The notes beneath the pieces were generated by a model. The model did not search any database. It was not told the DNA's origin and saw only the letters and a program-made list of their open reading frames with translations. The translations under genes were made by a program, and so were the position numbers. A DNA stretch of 21,101 nt from Bacteroidales bacterium UBA6408 (GTDB lineage: Bacteria > Bacteroidota > Bacteroidia > Bacteroidales > UBA932). Positions 7,591 to 15,129 of the stretch are shown here, piece after piece (within the stretch, counting starts at the first letter, position 1; the number at the start of each line of letters is the position of its first letter). Location: assembly GCA_002439805.1 (NCBI GenBank), contig DJPQ01000004.1, forward strand, positions 1 through 21,101, written 5' to 3'.

Positions 7591-7628
7591 TGTCATTTCG
7601 AGCGGAGCGAAGTGGAGTCGAGAAATCT
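7591..7628. repeat. Intergenic dispersed-repeat-like element
   Basis: The rhaB-rhaA gap holds a sequence beginning TGTCATTTCGAGCGGAGC and ending GGAGTCGAGAAATCT. Sequences of the form GTCATTTCGAGCG...GAGAAATCT are, as I recall, a common dispersed intergenic element in Bacteroidetes genomes. The ends (ATTTCGA and TCGAGAAAT) are imperfect inverted repeats. The rest of the gap up to rhaA is an A-rich leader. There is one copy in this window, so the repeat status rests on general knowledge. Confidence 0.55.
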
Positions 7629-7666
7629 GAAAAACAAAAATGAAAATAAACATAAAAATATAAACA

Positions 7667-8920
7667 ATGAAACAGGAACTCATAAACAAGGCATACGAAA
7701 TCGCCAAGGAACGCTATGCCGAATTCGGAATCGACACTGAAAAGGTGCTCGCGCAGCTTCAGGACTTCCATCTCAGTATGCACTGCTGGCAGGCCGACGA
7801 CGTCAAGGGCTTCGAGGTGCAGGCCGGCGCTCTCTCGGGAGGTATTCAGGCCACAGGCAACTATCCGGGAGCGGCGCGCAACATCGACGAGCTCCGCGCC
7901 GACATCCTCAAGGCCAAGAGCCTCATCCCGGGAACGCACCGCCTCAACCTCCATGAGATTTACGGAGACTTTCAGGGCAAGGTCGTCGATCGTGACGAGG
8001 TCACTCCGGAGTACTTCCGGAGCTGGATTGAGTGGGGCAGGGAGCACGACACTAAGCTCGACTTCAACTCCACGTCGTTTTCGCACCCTAAGAGCGGCAA
8101 CCTCTCTCTCTCCAACCCGGACAAGGGAATCCGCGACTTCTGGATTGAGCACACGAAGCGCTGCCGCGACATCGCGGACGCCATGGGCAAGGCTCAGGGC
8201 GACCCGTGCATCATGAACCTCTGGGTTCATGACGGCTGCAAGGATGTTTCCGTCAATCATTATCTCTACCGCAGTCTCCTCAAGGACTCCCTTGACAGGA
8301 TTTTCGCCGAGAAGAAGGACAACATGAAGGACTGCATCGAGGGCAAGGTCTTCGGCATCGGTCTCGAAAGCTTCACCGTAGGCTCCCATGATTTCTACAC
8401 CGCCTATGCCGCGCAGAACGGCAAGATTCCGACCATCGACACCGGCCACTACCACCCGACCGAGAGCCCGGCCGACAAGGTCTCCGCGCTCCTGTGCTTC
8501 GTGCCGGAGCTCATGCTCCATGTCAGCCGCCCTATCCGCTGGGACTCAGACCATGTCACCATCATGGACGACGGCACCGTGGAGCTCTTCTCCGAGATTG
8601 TCCGCGCCGGAGCCCTTGACCGCGTCCACTACGGGCTCGACTACTTCGACGGCGCGATGAACCGTGTAGGTGCTTATGTCATCGGCTCCCGCGCGGCACA
8701 GAAGTCAATGCTCCGCGCCCTCCTCGAACCTAAGGAACTGATTTCCAAATACGAACTTGAAGACCGCCATTTCGAGGTCCTCGCCCTTGAGGAGGAATGC
8801 AAGTCCCTTCCATGGAACGCCGTCTATGACGAGTTCTGTCTCCGCAACGACGTCCCTGCCGGCAGCGATTTCATCGCCGAGGTTCAGAAATATGAAGCCG
8901 AGGTAACATCTAAAAGGTAA
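7667..8920 (+). CDS. rhaA: L-rhamnose isomerase
   Basis: Metal-dependent cytoplasmic isomerase converting L-rhamnose to L-rhamnulose. The 417 residues match E. coli RhaA (419). Expected active-site segments are present: GLESFTVGSHDFY (232-244, with E234), DTGHYHP (258-264, with H261) and RWDSDHV (291-297, with D293 and D295). H261, D293 and D295 correspond to the manganese ligands at 262, 294 and 296 in E. coli. Start ATG 7667 follows an A-rich region without a Shine-Dalgarno sequence. It lies 90 bp after rhaB. Family identity is unambiguous. Confidence 0.98.
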   Translation: MKQELINKAYEIAKERYAEFGIDTEKVLAQLQDFHLSMHCWQADDVKGFEVQAGALSGGIQATGNYPGAARNIDELRADILKAKSLIPGTHRLNLHEIYGDFQGKVVDRDEVTPEYFRSWIEWGREHDTKLDFNSTSFSHPKSGNLSLSNPDKGIRDFWIEHTKRCRDIADAMGKAQGDPCIMNLWVHDGCKDVSVNHYLYRSLLKDSLDRIFAEKKDNMKDCIEGKVFGIGLESFTVGSHDFYTAYAAQNGKIPTIDTGHYHPTESPADKVSALLCFVPELMLHVSRPIRWDSDHVTIMDDGTVELFSEIVRAGALDRVHYGLDYFDGAMNRVGAYVIGSRAAQKSMLRALLEPKELISKYELEDRHFEVLALEEECKSLPWNAVYDEFCLRNDVPAGSDFIAEVQKYEAEVTSKR

Positions 8921-8935
8921 AACCTCAGAAAAAGC

Positions 8936-9010
8936 GGCTTGCTGCGTTACGTTCCTCGATGAAATCCTCACAACCATCAGGTTGCTGCGGTTTCATCTTC
9001 GTCGCAAGCC
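8936..9010. repeat. Nested three-stem palindrome between rhaA and rhaT
   Basis: Three concentric inverted repeats share one axis: GGCTTGC / GCAAGCC (8936-8942 with 9004-9010), GATGAAA / TTTCATC (8958-8964 with 8991-8997) and CAACC / GGTTG (8971-8975 with 8980-8984) around a 4-nt loop. The 185-bp rhaA-rhaT gap holds this structure, then an AT-rich leader for rhaT. It is not followed directly by a T-run, so it is a weak terminator candidate and more like a mobile REP-type palindrome or an mRNA processing or stability element. Confidence 0.7.
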
Positions 9011-9105
9011 TTGCAATCCATCTTTTTCTGCAATTTTACCAACATAACCAAATAATAAAAGGCTTCCGCAATCCGACCTGAAGCTGTAAAAATCCTGATA
9101 AAAAG

Positions 9106-10119
9106 ATGAATATAGTAATAGGACTGATAATAATCGCGTTCGGAAGCTTCTGCCAGTCAAGCTCATACGTGCCGATAAAGAAGGTGCGGGAGTGGAGCTG
9201 GGAGAGCTTCTGGCTCGTGCAGGGCATGTTCGCGTGGATAGTTTTTCCGCTGCTCGGCGCCCTTCTCGCCGTCCCTCAGGGCAGTTCCCTCTCAGAAATC
9301 CTCGGCGCGGACTCCTCGGCGGCACTCAAGGCGATGGGCTTCGGCGCTCTCTGGGGCGTGGGCGGGCTCACTTTCGGCCTGAGCATGCGCTATCTCGGCG
9401 TGGCTCTCGGACAGTCGCTTTCTCTGGGTCTTTGTGCCGCCGTGGGGACCCTGCTGCCTGCGCTCGTCTCGCATGAGGACCTCTTCCATGGCGGCGGGCT
9501 CATCCTGCTGCTCGGGGTGTGCCTGACCATAGCCGGCATCGCCGTCATCGGATATGCCGGGGCCCTGCGCTCCCGTCAGATGAGCGAGGAGGACCGCAGG
9601 AAGGCCATCAAGGACTTCGCCCTCACCAAGGGGCTTCTCATCGCCGTGCTCGCCGGAGTGATGTCGGCCTGCTTCAGCCTCGGACTTGAAGCCGGAAAGA
9701 CTCTGCAGGTCAGCGGAATGAAGCCGCTCTTCGCCACTCTCCCCGCCACGCTGATGGTCACCCTCGGCGGATTCGTCACGAATGCGGCGTATTGCCTCTG
9801 GAAGAATTTCCGCAACCGCACATTTTCCGACTACGCCGACACGAAGGCGCTCGGGAACAACCTCCTCTTCTGTGCCCTCGCCGGCCTGCTCTGGTACAGC
9901 CAGTTCTTCGGCCTCGGCGTAGGCAAGTCATTCTTTGAGGAAGGCTCCGTGGTGATGAAGTTCTCATGGTGCATACTCATGGCACTGAACGTGATATTCT
10001 CGAATGTCTGGGGCATAGTCCTCAAGGAATGGAAGGGCTCCGGCAAAAAGACGGCCTCCGTGCTCGTCTGCGGCCTCCTGCTCCTTGTCTTCTCCCTTAT
10101 ATTCCCTAATTTGTTTTAG
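9106..10119 (+). CDS. rhaT: L-rhamnose/H+ symporter
   Basis: Inner-membrane permease that brings L-rhamnose into the cell with a proton. The 337 residues (E. coli RhaT has 344) form about ten hydrophobic segments. Recognisable RhaT segments are the N-terminal GLIIIAFGSFCQSSSYVPIK, the GALWGVGGLTFGLSMRYLG stretch and the GVMSACFSLGLEAGK region in the second half. ATG 9106 is followed immediately by the first membrane segment. It ends 2 nt before rhaD, so the two are translated from one message. The nested palindrome upstream separates it from rhaA. Confidence 0.96.
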   Translation: MNIVIGLIIIAFGSFCQSSSYVPIKKVREWSWESFWLVQGMFAWIVFPLLGALLAVPQGSSLSEILGADSSAALKAMGFGALWGVGGLTFGLSMRYLGVALGQSLSLGLCAAVGTLLPALVSHEDLFHGGGLILLLGVCLTIAGIAVIGYAGALRSRQMSEEDRRKAIKDFALTKGLLIAVLAGVMSACFSLGLEAGKTLQVSGMKPLFATLPATLMVTLGGFVTNAAYCLWKNFRNRTFSDYADTKALGNNLLFCALAGLLWYSQFFGLGVGKSFFEEGSVVMKFSWCILMALNVIFSNVWGIVLKEWKGSGKKTASVLVCGLLLLVFSLIFPNLF

Positions 10120-10121
10120 AA

Positions 10122-10928
10122 ATGAAAAACTCCGTACTTGAAAACCGCCCCGAACTGAGGCGTGAGATTGAAAAGGTCGCCGAAGTCGCCGGCTATCTCT
10201 GGGAAAAGGGATGGGCCGAGCGAAACGGCGGAAACATAGTCGTGAACGTCACCGAATATGTCGATGACCGGATGAGGGCGCTGCCGGCCATAGCTCCTAA
10301 GGTGCCGATGGTTCAGAAACTCCCGAACCTCAGGGACTGCTGGTTCTTCTGCAAGGGCACCAACCGCAGGATGCGCGACCTCGCCCGCTTCCCGATGGAG
10401 AACGGCTCCATAATCCGCATCTGCGACGACTGCGAAAGCTACGAAATCGTCGCCGACAACCCGGTGAAGCCAACCTCCGAACTGGCCTCCCACCTTGCCA
10501 TGCACTCGCTCATGATAGAGCGCGGGAACGGCTACAAGGCCTCCCTGCACACCCATCCGATAGAGCTCGTCGCCATGACCCATCACCGCCCGTTCCTCGC
10601 GAAGGATGTGCTCACCAGGCTCCTCTGGTCCATGATTCCGGAGACACGCGCATTCTGTCCTAAGGGTCTGGGCATCATCCCCTACGAGATGCCGTCTTCC
10701 GCCGCCCTTGCCGACGCCACGGTCGCTCAGCTTGACGAATACGATGTCGTGATGTGGGAAAAGCACGGCGTATGTGCCGTCGGACCGGAAATCGGTGAGG
10801 CCTTCGACCAGGTGGATGTCCTGAACAAGGCCGCCCTCATCTACGAGGCCTCCCGCAACATGGGCTTCGAGCCCGAGGGCATGACAGACGCCCAGATGGA
10901 CGAACTGAAGGTCGCCTTCAACCTATAG
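10122..10928 (+). CDS. rhaD: L-rhamnulose-1-phosphate aldolase
   Basis: Zinc-dependent class II aldolase that cleaves L-rhamnulose 1-phosphate into dihydroxyacetone phosphate and L-lactaldehyde. The 268 residues match E. coli RhaD (274). Seen: AERNGGNIVVNVTEY (32-46), KPTSELASHLAMH (116-128) containing the probable catalytic glutamate E120, SLHTHPIELVAM (141-152) with zinc ligands H143 and H145, and MWEKHGVCAVG (211-221) with the third ligand H215. It is the last recognised gene of the rha operon. Start ATG 10122 is 2 nt after the rhaT stop. The related fuculose aldolase is shorter (about 215 residues), which favours RhaD. Confidence 0.97.
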   Translation: MKNSVLENRPELRREIEKVAEVAGYLWEKGWAERNGGNIVVNVTEYVDDRMRALPAIAPKVPMVQKLPNLRDCWFFCKGTNRRMRDLARFPMENGSIIRICDDCESYEIVADNPVKPTSELASHLAMHSLMIERGNGYKASLHTHPIELVAMTHHRPFLAKDVLTRLLWSMIPETRAFCPKGLGIIPYEMPSSAALADATVAQLDEYDVVMWEKHGVCAVGPEIGEAFDQVDVLNKAALIYEASRNMGFEPEGMTDAQMDELKVAFNL

Positions 10929-10950
10929 CTGCTTTTTTGCGGAAAATTTC

Positions 10951-10958
10951 TATATTTG
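10951..10958 (+). promoter_or_regulatory. -7 box for the nuclease lipoprotein gene
   Basis: TATATTTG matches TAnnTTTG. Transcription would start near 10964, about 30 nt before ATG 10995. A TTTG lies upstream at 10936-10939, but its spacing (11 nt) is too short for a -33 box. The position implies that the nuclease has its own promoter and that its start is not at the upstream TTG within this box. Confidence 0.6.
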
Positions 10959-10994
10959 CAGAATGTATGTGTTAACGCAAACATTCAATTGCAG

Positions 10995-12674
10995 ATGAAA
11001 AAAATGAAAGACTTTGCCTCGGGGGCTCTGTTTCTGATGTCAGCCGCAGCGCTGCTTGCCGGATTTCCGTCCTGCGAGCCTCAGACGCAGCCCCGTACTG
11101 CCCCTGAAGATCCCGATCCCGTGATTGACCCTCCGACTCCGCCGGGACCGGGGTCTGAACCTGAGGAAACGGTGATATATTACGACAACCTCGACAAGGA
11201 GAAATCCGCCTCAAACGGCAATTATTTCAACACATGGACTGCCTGCCGCGACATGGAGGGTACGGGAATATCCGATGTGGCGTACGACGGATTCTACACC
11301 TCCGTCCGCAGCGACTTCGAATCAAGGAACTATCCCGGTGCGTCCGGCATGAACGGGGTCTATTACAGCAAGGACGGCGGTCAGGCCTACATTCAGGTGA
11401 AGAACATCTCCCTCCCGTCGGATGTCCGTACATACAAGCTCAGCGTCGGCCTTCACAATCCGGATGTGGGCAACACGGTCATTTCCGGACAGACATTCAG
11501 CATCGGCATCGCTGATGAGGAGTCCGTGTCCGCAGAATACAGGGAACTGCCGTTCGAGGTGACGCGGTATGCGAAGTGGAGCTATGCGACCGCCGTGTTC
11601 GAGATTACCTCGGCCGAGACGGAGCACATATCAATTCAGATAAAGAGCCTTGTGGCGAAGGGACGCTCCGACGACCTCAGGCTGGTGACCACGACGGAAA
11701 CGCCTGAGCACGGCTTCGGCTTCATCCATCGCGAAGACCCTGTCCCTGAAGCGAAGGACTATATCGAGCGCCCGCAGACAGTCAAGGCAAGCGCCGACTA
11801 CAAATATGTCGACCATCGCGGGACGACCTACCGGACAAAACAGGAGGTCCGCAACTACGAGGCCTGCTACGACATCCGCCGCCACAACCCGATGTGGGTG
11901 GCTTTCCCTTGCCACGAAATTTACGATGAGGGAAACAAAGTGAGGCCGGCCGGAGCCGACCCGTGGAGACCGGATCCTGCATTCAAGGACGGGGAGCAGT
12001 CCATAATCTATGCAGATGACTGGGACAGCTGGCCGAATAACACTTACCGCTATTGGGGCGGCGTGTCTGACGGCACTTTCACGAAGAGAGGCCATCTTCT
12101 CGGTTCAGCCGACCGAGGAGCGGGAAACTCAAAGGTGCTGCTTGACCTGAACGTGCAGACTTTCTATCCTACCAACATCGCTCCGGAGCTCTATCTGAAC
12201 GACACGGGCGGCGATAATTACGATGCAACGCACTGGGGGCTTGTCGAGCGCCATCGGCAGGACTATTGGGTCTGCTCGGACACCCTTTATGTCGTGATAG
12301 GCTGCGCCTACGAGCATGAGAACTGGAAGGTCGATGACAACGTGAGCGGAAAGAAAAAGTTTGACGGTTCCAAACCTTGTATCATGCCGACCGCCCGCTA
12401 TCTTGTCGCTCTGCGCACCAAGTCCGGGAACACTCGCAAGCCTATATATGAATGCTCCTCCGACAAACTTATGGCCATAGGCTTCTGGTTTCCGCAGCGC
12501 TTCGACAAGACGACGCTCTCGACCCTCCCGCCGCTCGCGGACTATATTTGTTCCGTCTCCGAAATTGAGGAGAAAATCGGCGGCGAGTTCAGCTTCTTCC
12601 CTCTGGCGCCCGAGGGGGTCAAGGACAGCTACAGCATCGGCGACTGGCCGGGACTTGCGGACATTGCAAGGTGA
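10995..12674 (+). CDS. Predicted lipoprotein with C-terminal DNA/RNA non-specific endonuclease domain
   Basis: The 559-residue protein begins with a signal peptide (2-26) and Cys27 in FPSC, a relaxed lipobox. A proline- and acid-rich linker (about 37-58) follows. Residues about 59-235 form a beta-rich domain of unknown role, possibly a jelly-roll binding module. From about 265 to 555 it matches the Endonuclease_NS beta-beta-alpha-metal fold: RGHLLGSADR (365-374) carries the catalytic His367 of the usual DRGH motif, with lysine at the aspartate position. YPTNIAPE (391-398) carries the metal-binding Asn394. It is probably exported and membrane-anchored, where it could degrade extracellular nucleic acid for nutrition. 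ATG 10995 was chosen over an upstream in-frame TTG (10956), because that TTG overlaps the promoter and only ATG 10995 begins with a signal peptide. The link to the rha genes is probably positional only. Confidence 0.85.
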   Translation: MKKMKDFASGALFLMSAAALLAGFPSCEPQTQPRTAPEDPDPVIDPPTPPGPGSEPEETVIYYDNLDKEKSASNGNYFNTWTACRDMEGTGISDVAYDGFYTSVRSDFESRNYPGASGMNGVYYSKDGGQAYIQVKNISLPSDVRTYKLSVGLHNPDVGNTVISGQTFSIGIADEESVSAEYRELPFEVTRYAKWSYATAVFEITSAETEHISIQIKSLVAKGRSDDLRLVTTTETPEHGFGFIHREDPVPEAKDYIERPQTVKASADYKYVDHRGTTYRTKQEVRNYEACYDIRRHNPMWVAFPCHEIYDEGNKVRPAGADPWRPDPAFKDGEQSIIYADDWDSWPNNTYRYWGGVSDGTFTKRGHLLGSADRGAGNSKVLLDLNVQTFYPTNIAPELYLNDTGGDNYDATHWGLVERHRQDYWVCSDTLYVVIGCAYEHENWKVDDNVSGKKKFDGSKPCIMPTARYLVALRTKSGNTRKPIYECSSDKLMAIGFWFPQRFDKTTLSTLPPLADYICSVSEIEEKIGGEFSFFPLAPEGVKDSYSIGDWPGLADIAR

Positions 12675-12692
12675 TTTTTTTTTGTACCTTTG
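12663..12692 (+). promoter_or_regulatory. Promoter of the nfeD-SPFH pair
   Basis: ATTG (12663-12666), an 18-nt T-rich spacer and TACCTTTG (12685-12692) match the Bacteroidetes promoter closely. The -33 part lies within the last codons of the nuclease gene. Transcription would start near 12698, about 30 nt before ATG 12727. Confidence 0.75.
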
Positions 12693-12726
12693 GGGGATTT
12701 TTGAATGTAACAAAGTTTATAAGGCT

Positions 12727-13206
12727 ATGGATCTTTGGCTTATCTGGATGTTGGCGGCACTGCTGCTCTTTCTTGTGGAAATCTTCACGCCGGGCTTCGC
12801 GGCGGCCTGTCTTTCAATCGGCTGTCTCTTCAGCTGCGTGCTGGCGGCGATCGCTCCCGACACGCTAAACTGGCAGATCGGACTTTTTGTCGTCGGCTCC
12901 CTGCTCTCCTTCGTCTTTGTCCGTCCGTTTGCACTGAAGGTGCTTTCAAGGCGTGCCGACCGCAAGGGCGGATACAAATCGAATATGGAGAGCCTTATAG
13001 GGCGCGAAGCCACGGTCATCGAGACCATTCCGGCGGAGGACGCGGGGCGCGTGAAGATTGACGGCGACGAATGGCAGGCGGTGCTTGCGCGCGAGGACGA
13101 CAACGAGCCGAGGCGGGACGTGCCGGTGGGGGCGAAGGTCATAATCGTGTCTTATGACAGCATAATCCTGACTGTCCGGACGAAGAAGGCGGAGGCCGCG
13201 AAATAG
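12727..13206 (+). CDS. NfeD-like membrane protein
   Basis: A 159-residue short NfeD protein, usually a partner of SPFH/stomatin proteins in membrane microdomains. Seen: hydrophobic segments at about 4-20, 24-43 and 51-66, then a basic loop and a soluble OB-fold-like domain (about 88-152) with the typical run IGREATVIETI, GRVKIDGDEWQAV and VGAKVIIVSYDSIILTV. It lacks the N-terminal serine-protease domain of long NfeD forms. ATG 12727 fits the first membrane helix and the promoter at 12663-12692; the frame stays open upstream only by overlapping the nuclease gene. The SPFH gene follows after 82 bp. Confidence 0.92.
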   Translation: MDLWLIWMLAALLLFLVEIFTPGFAAACLSIGCLFSCVLAAIAPDTLNWQIGLFVVGSLLSFVFVRPFALKVLSRRADRKGGYKSNMESLIGREATVIETIPAEDAGRVKIDGDEWQAVLAREDDNEPRRDVPVGAKVIIVSYDSIILTVRTKKAEAAK

Positions 13207-13288
13207 GGTATATCCTCATGGCGATTTCGTACGACTTCGATGATATACACGAAATATGAAAAATACACATAATTAAAATTTACGGAAT
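13207..13288. other. Short nfeD-SPFH spacer with imperfect palindrome
   Basis: GTATATC (13208-13214) is the reverse complement of 13242-13248, with partial pairing inside, so a weak hairpin of about 40 nt may form. There is no T-run and no consensus promoter, so readthrough from nfeD into the SPFH gene is expected. Confidence 0.4.
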
Positions 13289-14275
13289 ATGTTGTCAGCA
13301 GGAACCATCGTTCTCATTGTAATCGCGGCAATCGTCGTGATTTACATCCTTCGGGGTATAAAGATTATCCCGCAGTCGGAAACCCGTGTCGTCGAGCGGC
13401 TCGGAAAGTTTGACAGGGTGCTCAGCCCCGGAATCCAGATCATCTGGCCAATCATCGACAAGGCCAAGGTTGTCACCTCGCGCAAGGTCGTGACTTCGGC
13501 GTTCGGGGGAGAGCCCATCGTGAAGATGACCAACTCGTCCGTCATTGACCTCCGCGAGCAGGTCTATGACTTCCCGAAGCAGACGGTGATTACGAAGGAT
13601 AACGTCAGCACGCAGATTAACGCGCTTCTCTATTTCCAGATTGTGGATGCGAAGAAGTCCGTCTATGAGATTGACAACCTTCCGAATGCAATCGAAAAGC
13701 TCACTCAGACGACCCTGCGTAACGTCATCGGAGAACTTGAACTCGACGAGACGCTCACGTCCCGTGACACCATCAACTCGAAGCTCCGTGCCGTGCTTGA
13801 CGACGCCACGAACAAGTGGGGCGTGAAGGTGAACCGCGTCGAGCTTCAGGACATCACCCCGCCGGACAGCGTGCGCGAGTCCATGGAGATGCAGATGCAG
13901 GCCGAGCGTATGAGGCGCGCCGAGATTCTCCGCGCCGAGGGAGAGAAGAAGTCCGCCATTCTCAAGTCCGAGGGCGACAAGGCTTCCGAAATCAATAATG
14001 CCGAGGCCGAGAAGACCGCGCAGATTCTCCGCGCCGAAGGTGAGGCGCAGGCAAAGGTGCTTCAGGCTCAGGCCGAGGCCAATGCAATCAGGCTGGTTGC
14101 CGAGGCGGTCGCTTCAGCAAAGACTGACCCTGCCGCCTATATGCTGGCCGTAAAGTACATAGACACCCTCAAGGAGATGGTCAGCGGGAAGGACAACAAG
14201 ACTGTCTATCTGCCTTACGAGGCTTCCAATATGCTTTCCTCGCTGGGCAGCATTAAAGATATCTTCAGTAAATAA
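13289..14275 (+). CDS. SPFH/stomatin/band 7 family protein (QmcA-like)
   Basis: A 328-residue membrane-anchored scaffold protein. Seen: one N-terminal hydrophobic helix (about 4-22), a stomatin/band 7 domain (about 25-200) with signatures GIKIIPQSETRVVERLGKF, LSPGIQIIWPIID and KLTQTTLRNVIGELELDE, and a charged alanine/glutamate-rich coiled coil (about 205-275) with repeated RAEGE units, typical for oligomerisation. Proteins of this type pair with short NfeD proteins in membrane microdomains and often affect membrane protease activity; the exact role here is inferred. ATG 13289 directly precedes the helix. Its 3' end overlaps the convergent truA by 11 bp. Confidence 0.94.
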   Translation: MLSAGTIVLIVIAAIVVIYILRGIKIIPQSETRVVERLGKFDRVLSPGIQIIWPIIDKAKVVTSRKVVTSAFGGEPIVKMTNSSVIDLREQVYDFPKQTVITKDNVSTQINALLYFQIVDAKKSVYEIDNLPNAIEKLTQTTLRNVIGELELDETLTSRDTINSKLRAVLDDATNKWGVKVNRVELQDITPPDSVRESMEMQMQAERMRRAEILRAEGEKKSAILKSEGDKASEINNAEAEKTAQILRAEGEAQAKVLQAQAEANAIRLVAEAVASAKTDPAAYMLAVKYIDTLKEMVSGKDNKTVYLPYEASNMLSSLGSIKDIFSK

Positions 14276-15062
14276 TTTTACTGAGAAACAGGGCGGTGCC
14301 GGGGACAGACTCTCCGGCACCGCTTCGTTTTCCGGAGGCCATGAGGGCTGCGACGGACTCGGCGCTGCGGCGGCCGCGTCCCACATCCACGAGAGTGCCC
14401 ACCACGGCGCGGACCATGTTGCGCAGGAAGCGGTTCGCCTCAATCGTGAACACGAGGTAGCGCCCGTCGTCGGGGAATCCGAGCTGCGTGACGTGAGCGG
14501 GGATGTAGCGCGACCATTCCGCGCGGAGCACGTTGCAGACGCTCGTCGCATTGCCTCCCCCGACCTTCTCGAAGCAGCTGAAGTCGTGCTCCCCGAGAAG
14601 CAGCCTCGCCGCCCTGTTCATCGCGTCGATGTCGAGCGGCCAGGGGCATCTCCATGAGAAGGATTCGGCGAACGGGTCCTTCGCGCCGTGCAGGAAATAT
14701 CGGTACTGTCTCGACTTTGCGGAAAACCTTGAGTTAAAGGGATATTCTCCTGTTCTCCCGAACTCCCCGGCATCCGTCTCGGCGATGTCGTGGACAACGA
14801 TTTCCTTCCTCAAGATGGCATTTATTTTGTATAAGAAATCTCGCTTTGTCAGACGGAGCGTCTCCGGGGTCTCAAAGTCGCAGACATAGTTCACGGCGTT
14901 GACTCCGGTGTCGGTTCTGCCGGCTCCGGTGGTGTGCACCGGTCTGCCGAAAAGGATGCCCAAAGCCTTGTCAAGTTCGCCCTGCACGGTTTCCGCGTTG
15001 TTTTGAACCTGCCAGCCGCTGAGTCCCGCTCCCCTATATGATAGAGTCAAGATGTAGTGCAT
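14265..15062 (-). CDS. truA: tRNA pseudouridine synthase A
   Basis: Converts uridines 38-40 in the anticodon arm of many tRNAs to pseudouridine. The 265-residue protein begins MHYILTLSYRGAGLSGWQVQ. It carries the signature GAGRTDTGVNA (47-57), which places the catalytic aspartate at D51. Later segments SRQYRYFLHGAKDPF and EANRFLRNMVRAVVGTLVDVG are characteristic of the family. I chose ATG 15062, which starts at the conserved beta strand, rather than an ATG six codons upstream that falls on the likely transcription start. It is convergent with the SPFH gene (11-bp overlap) and divergent from moxR. Confidence 0.96.
   Translation of the reverse strand: MHYILTLSYRGAGLSGWQVQNNAETVQGELDKALGILFGRPVHTTGAGRTDTGVNAVNYVCDFETPETLRLTKRDFLYKINAILRKEIVVHDIAETDAGEFGRTGEYPFNSRFSAKSRQYRYFLHGAKDPFAESFSWRCPWPLDIDAMNRAARLLLGEHDFSCFEKVGGGNATSVCNVLRAEWSRYIPAHVTQLGFPDDGRYLVFTIEANRFLRNMVRAVVGTLVDVGRGRRSAESVAALMASGKRSGAGESVPGTALFLSKIIY
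14293..14330 (+). terminator. Probable terminator of the nfeD-SPFH unit, inside the truA 3' end
   Basis: A perfect 10-bp stem GCGGTGCCGG / CCGGCACCGC (14293-14302 with 14314-14323) with an 11-nt loop is followed by TTCGTTT on the plus strand. It begins 18 nt after the SPFH stop but lies wholly within truA coding sequence, so the codons serve two purposes. A second small palindrome, CAGTAAATAATTTTACTG (14266-14283), covers both stop codons. Confidence 0.6.
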
Positions 15063-15067
15063 ACACG

Positions 15068-15075
15068 TAATTTTG
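15068..15075 (+). promoter_or_regulatory. -7 box, probably for moxR
   Basis: TAATTTTG matches TAnnTTTG on the plus strand about 90 nt before the moxR ATG. No clear TTTG stands at the -33 distance. It lies just upstream of the truA start codon on the other strand. Confidence 0.5.
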
Positions 15076-15077
15076 CA

Positions 15078-15085
15078 CAAAGATA
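15078..15085 (-). promoter_or_regulatory. -7 box, probably for truA
   Basis: The minus strand reads TATCTTTG (plus-strand CAAAGATA), matching TAnnTTTG, 16 nt before the truA ATG. The resulting leader would be very short. It is separated by only 2 bp from the plus-strand -7 box at 15068-15075. Confidence 0.5.
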
Positions 15086-15129
15086 TACAAAAGAAAACGA
15101 AACGATGTTTTTATCGTGGTTTTGAAAAC

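Noticed and set aside
5942..8521. An 859-codon minus-strand open frame opposite rhaB and most of rhaA
   Set aside because: It lies antisense to two certain genes in GC-rich sequence, where stops are rare; its translation shows no domain and an odd H, R, G, V-rich composition.
10995..12674. Nuclease considered as a toxin or defence effector
   Set aside because: It has a lipoprotein signal, its own promoter and no immunity or partner gene, which fits an envelope nuclease better.
13208..13248. Imperfect palindrome between nfeD and the SPFH gene as a terminator
   Set aside because: There is no GC-rich perfect stem and no T-run, so it is too weak to call.
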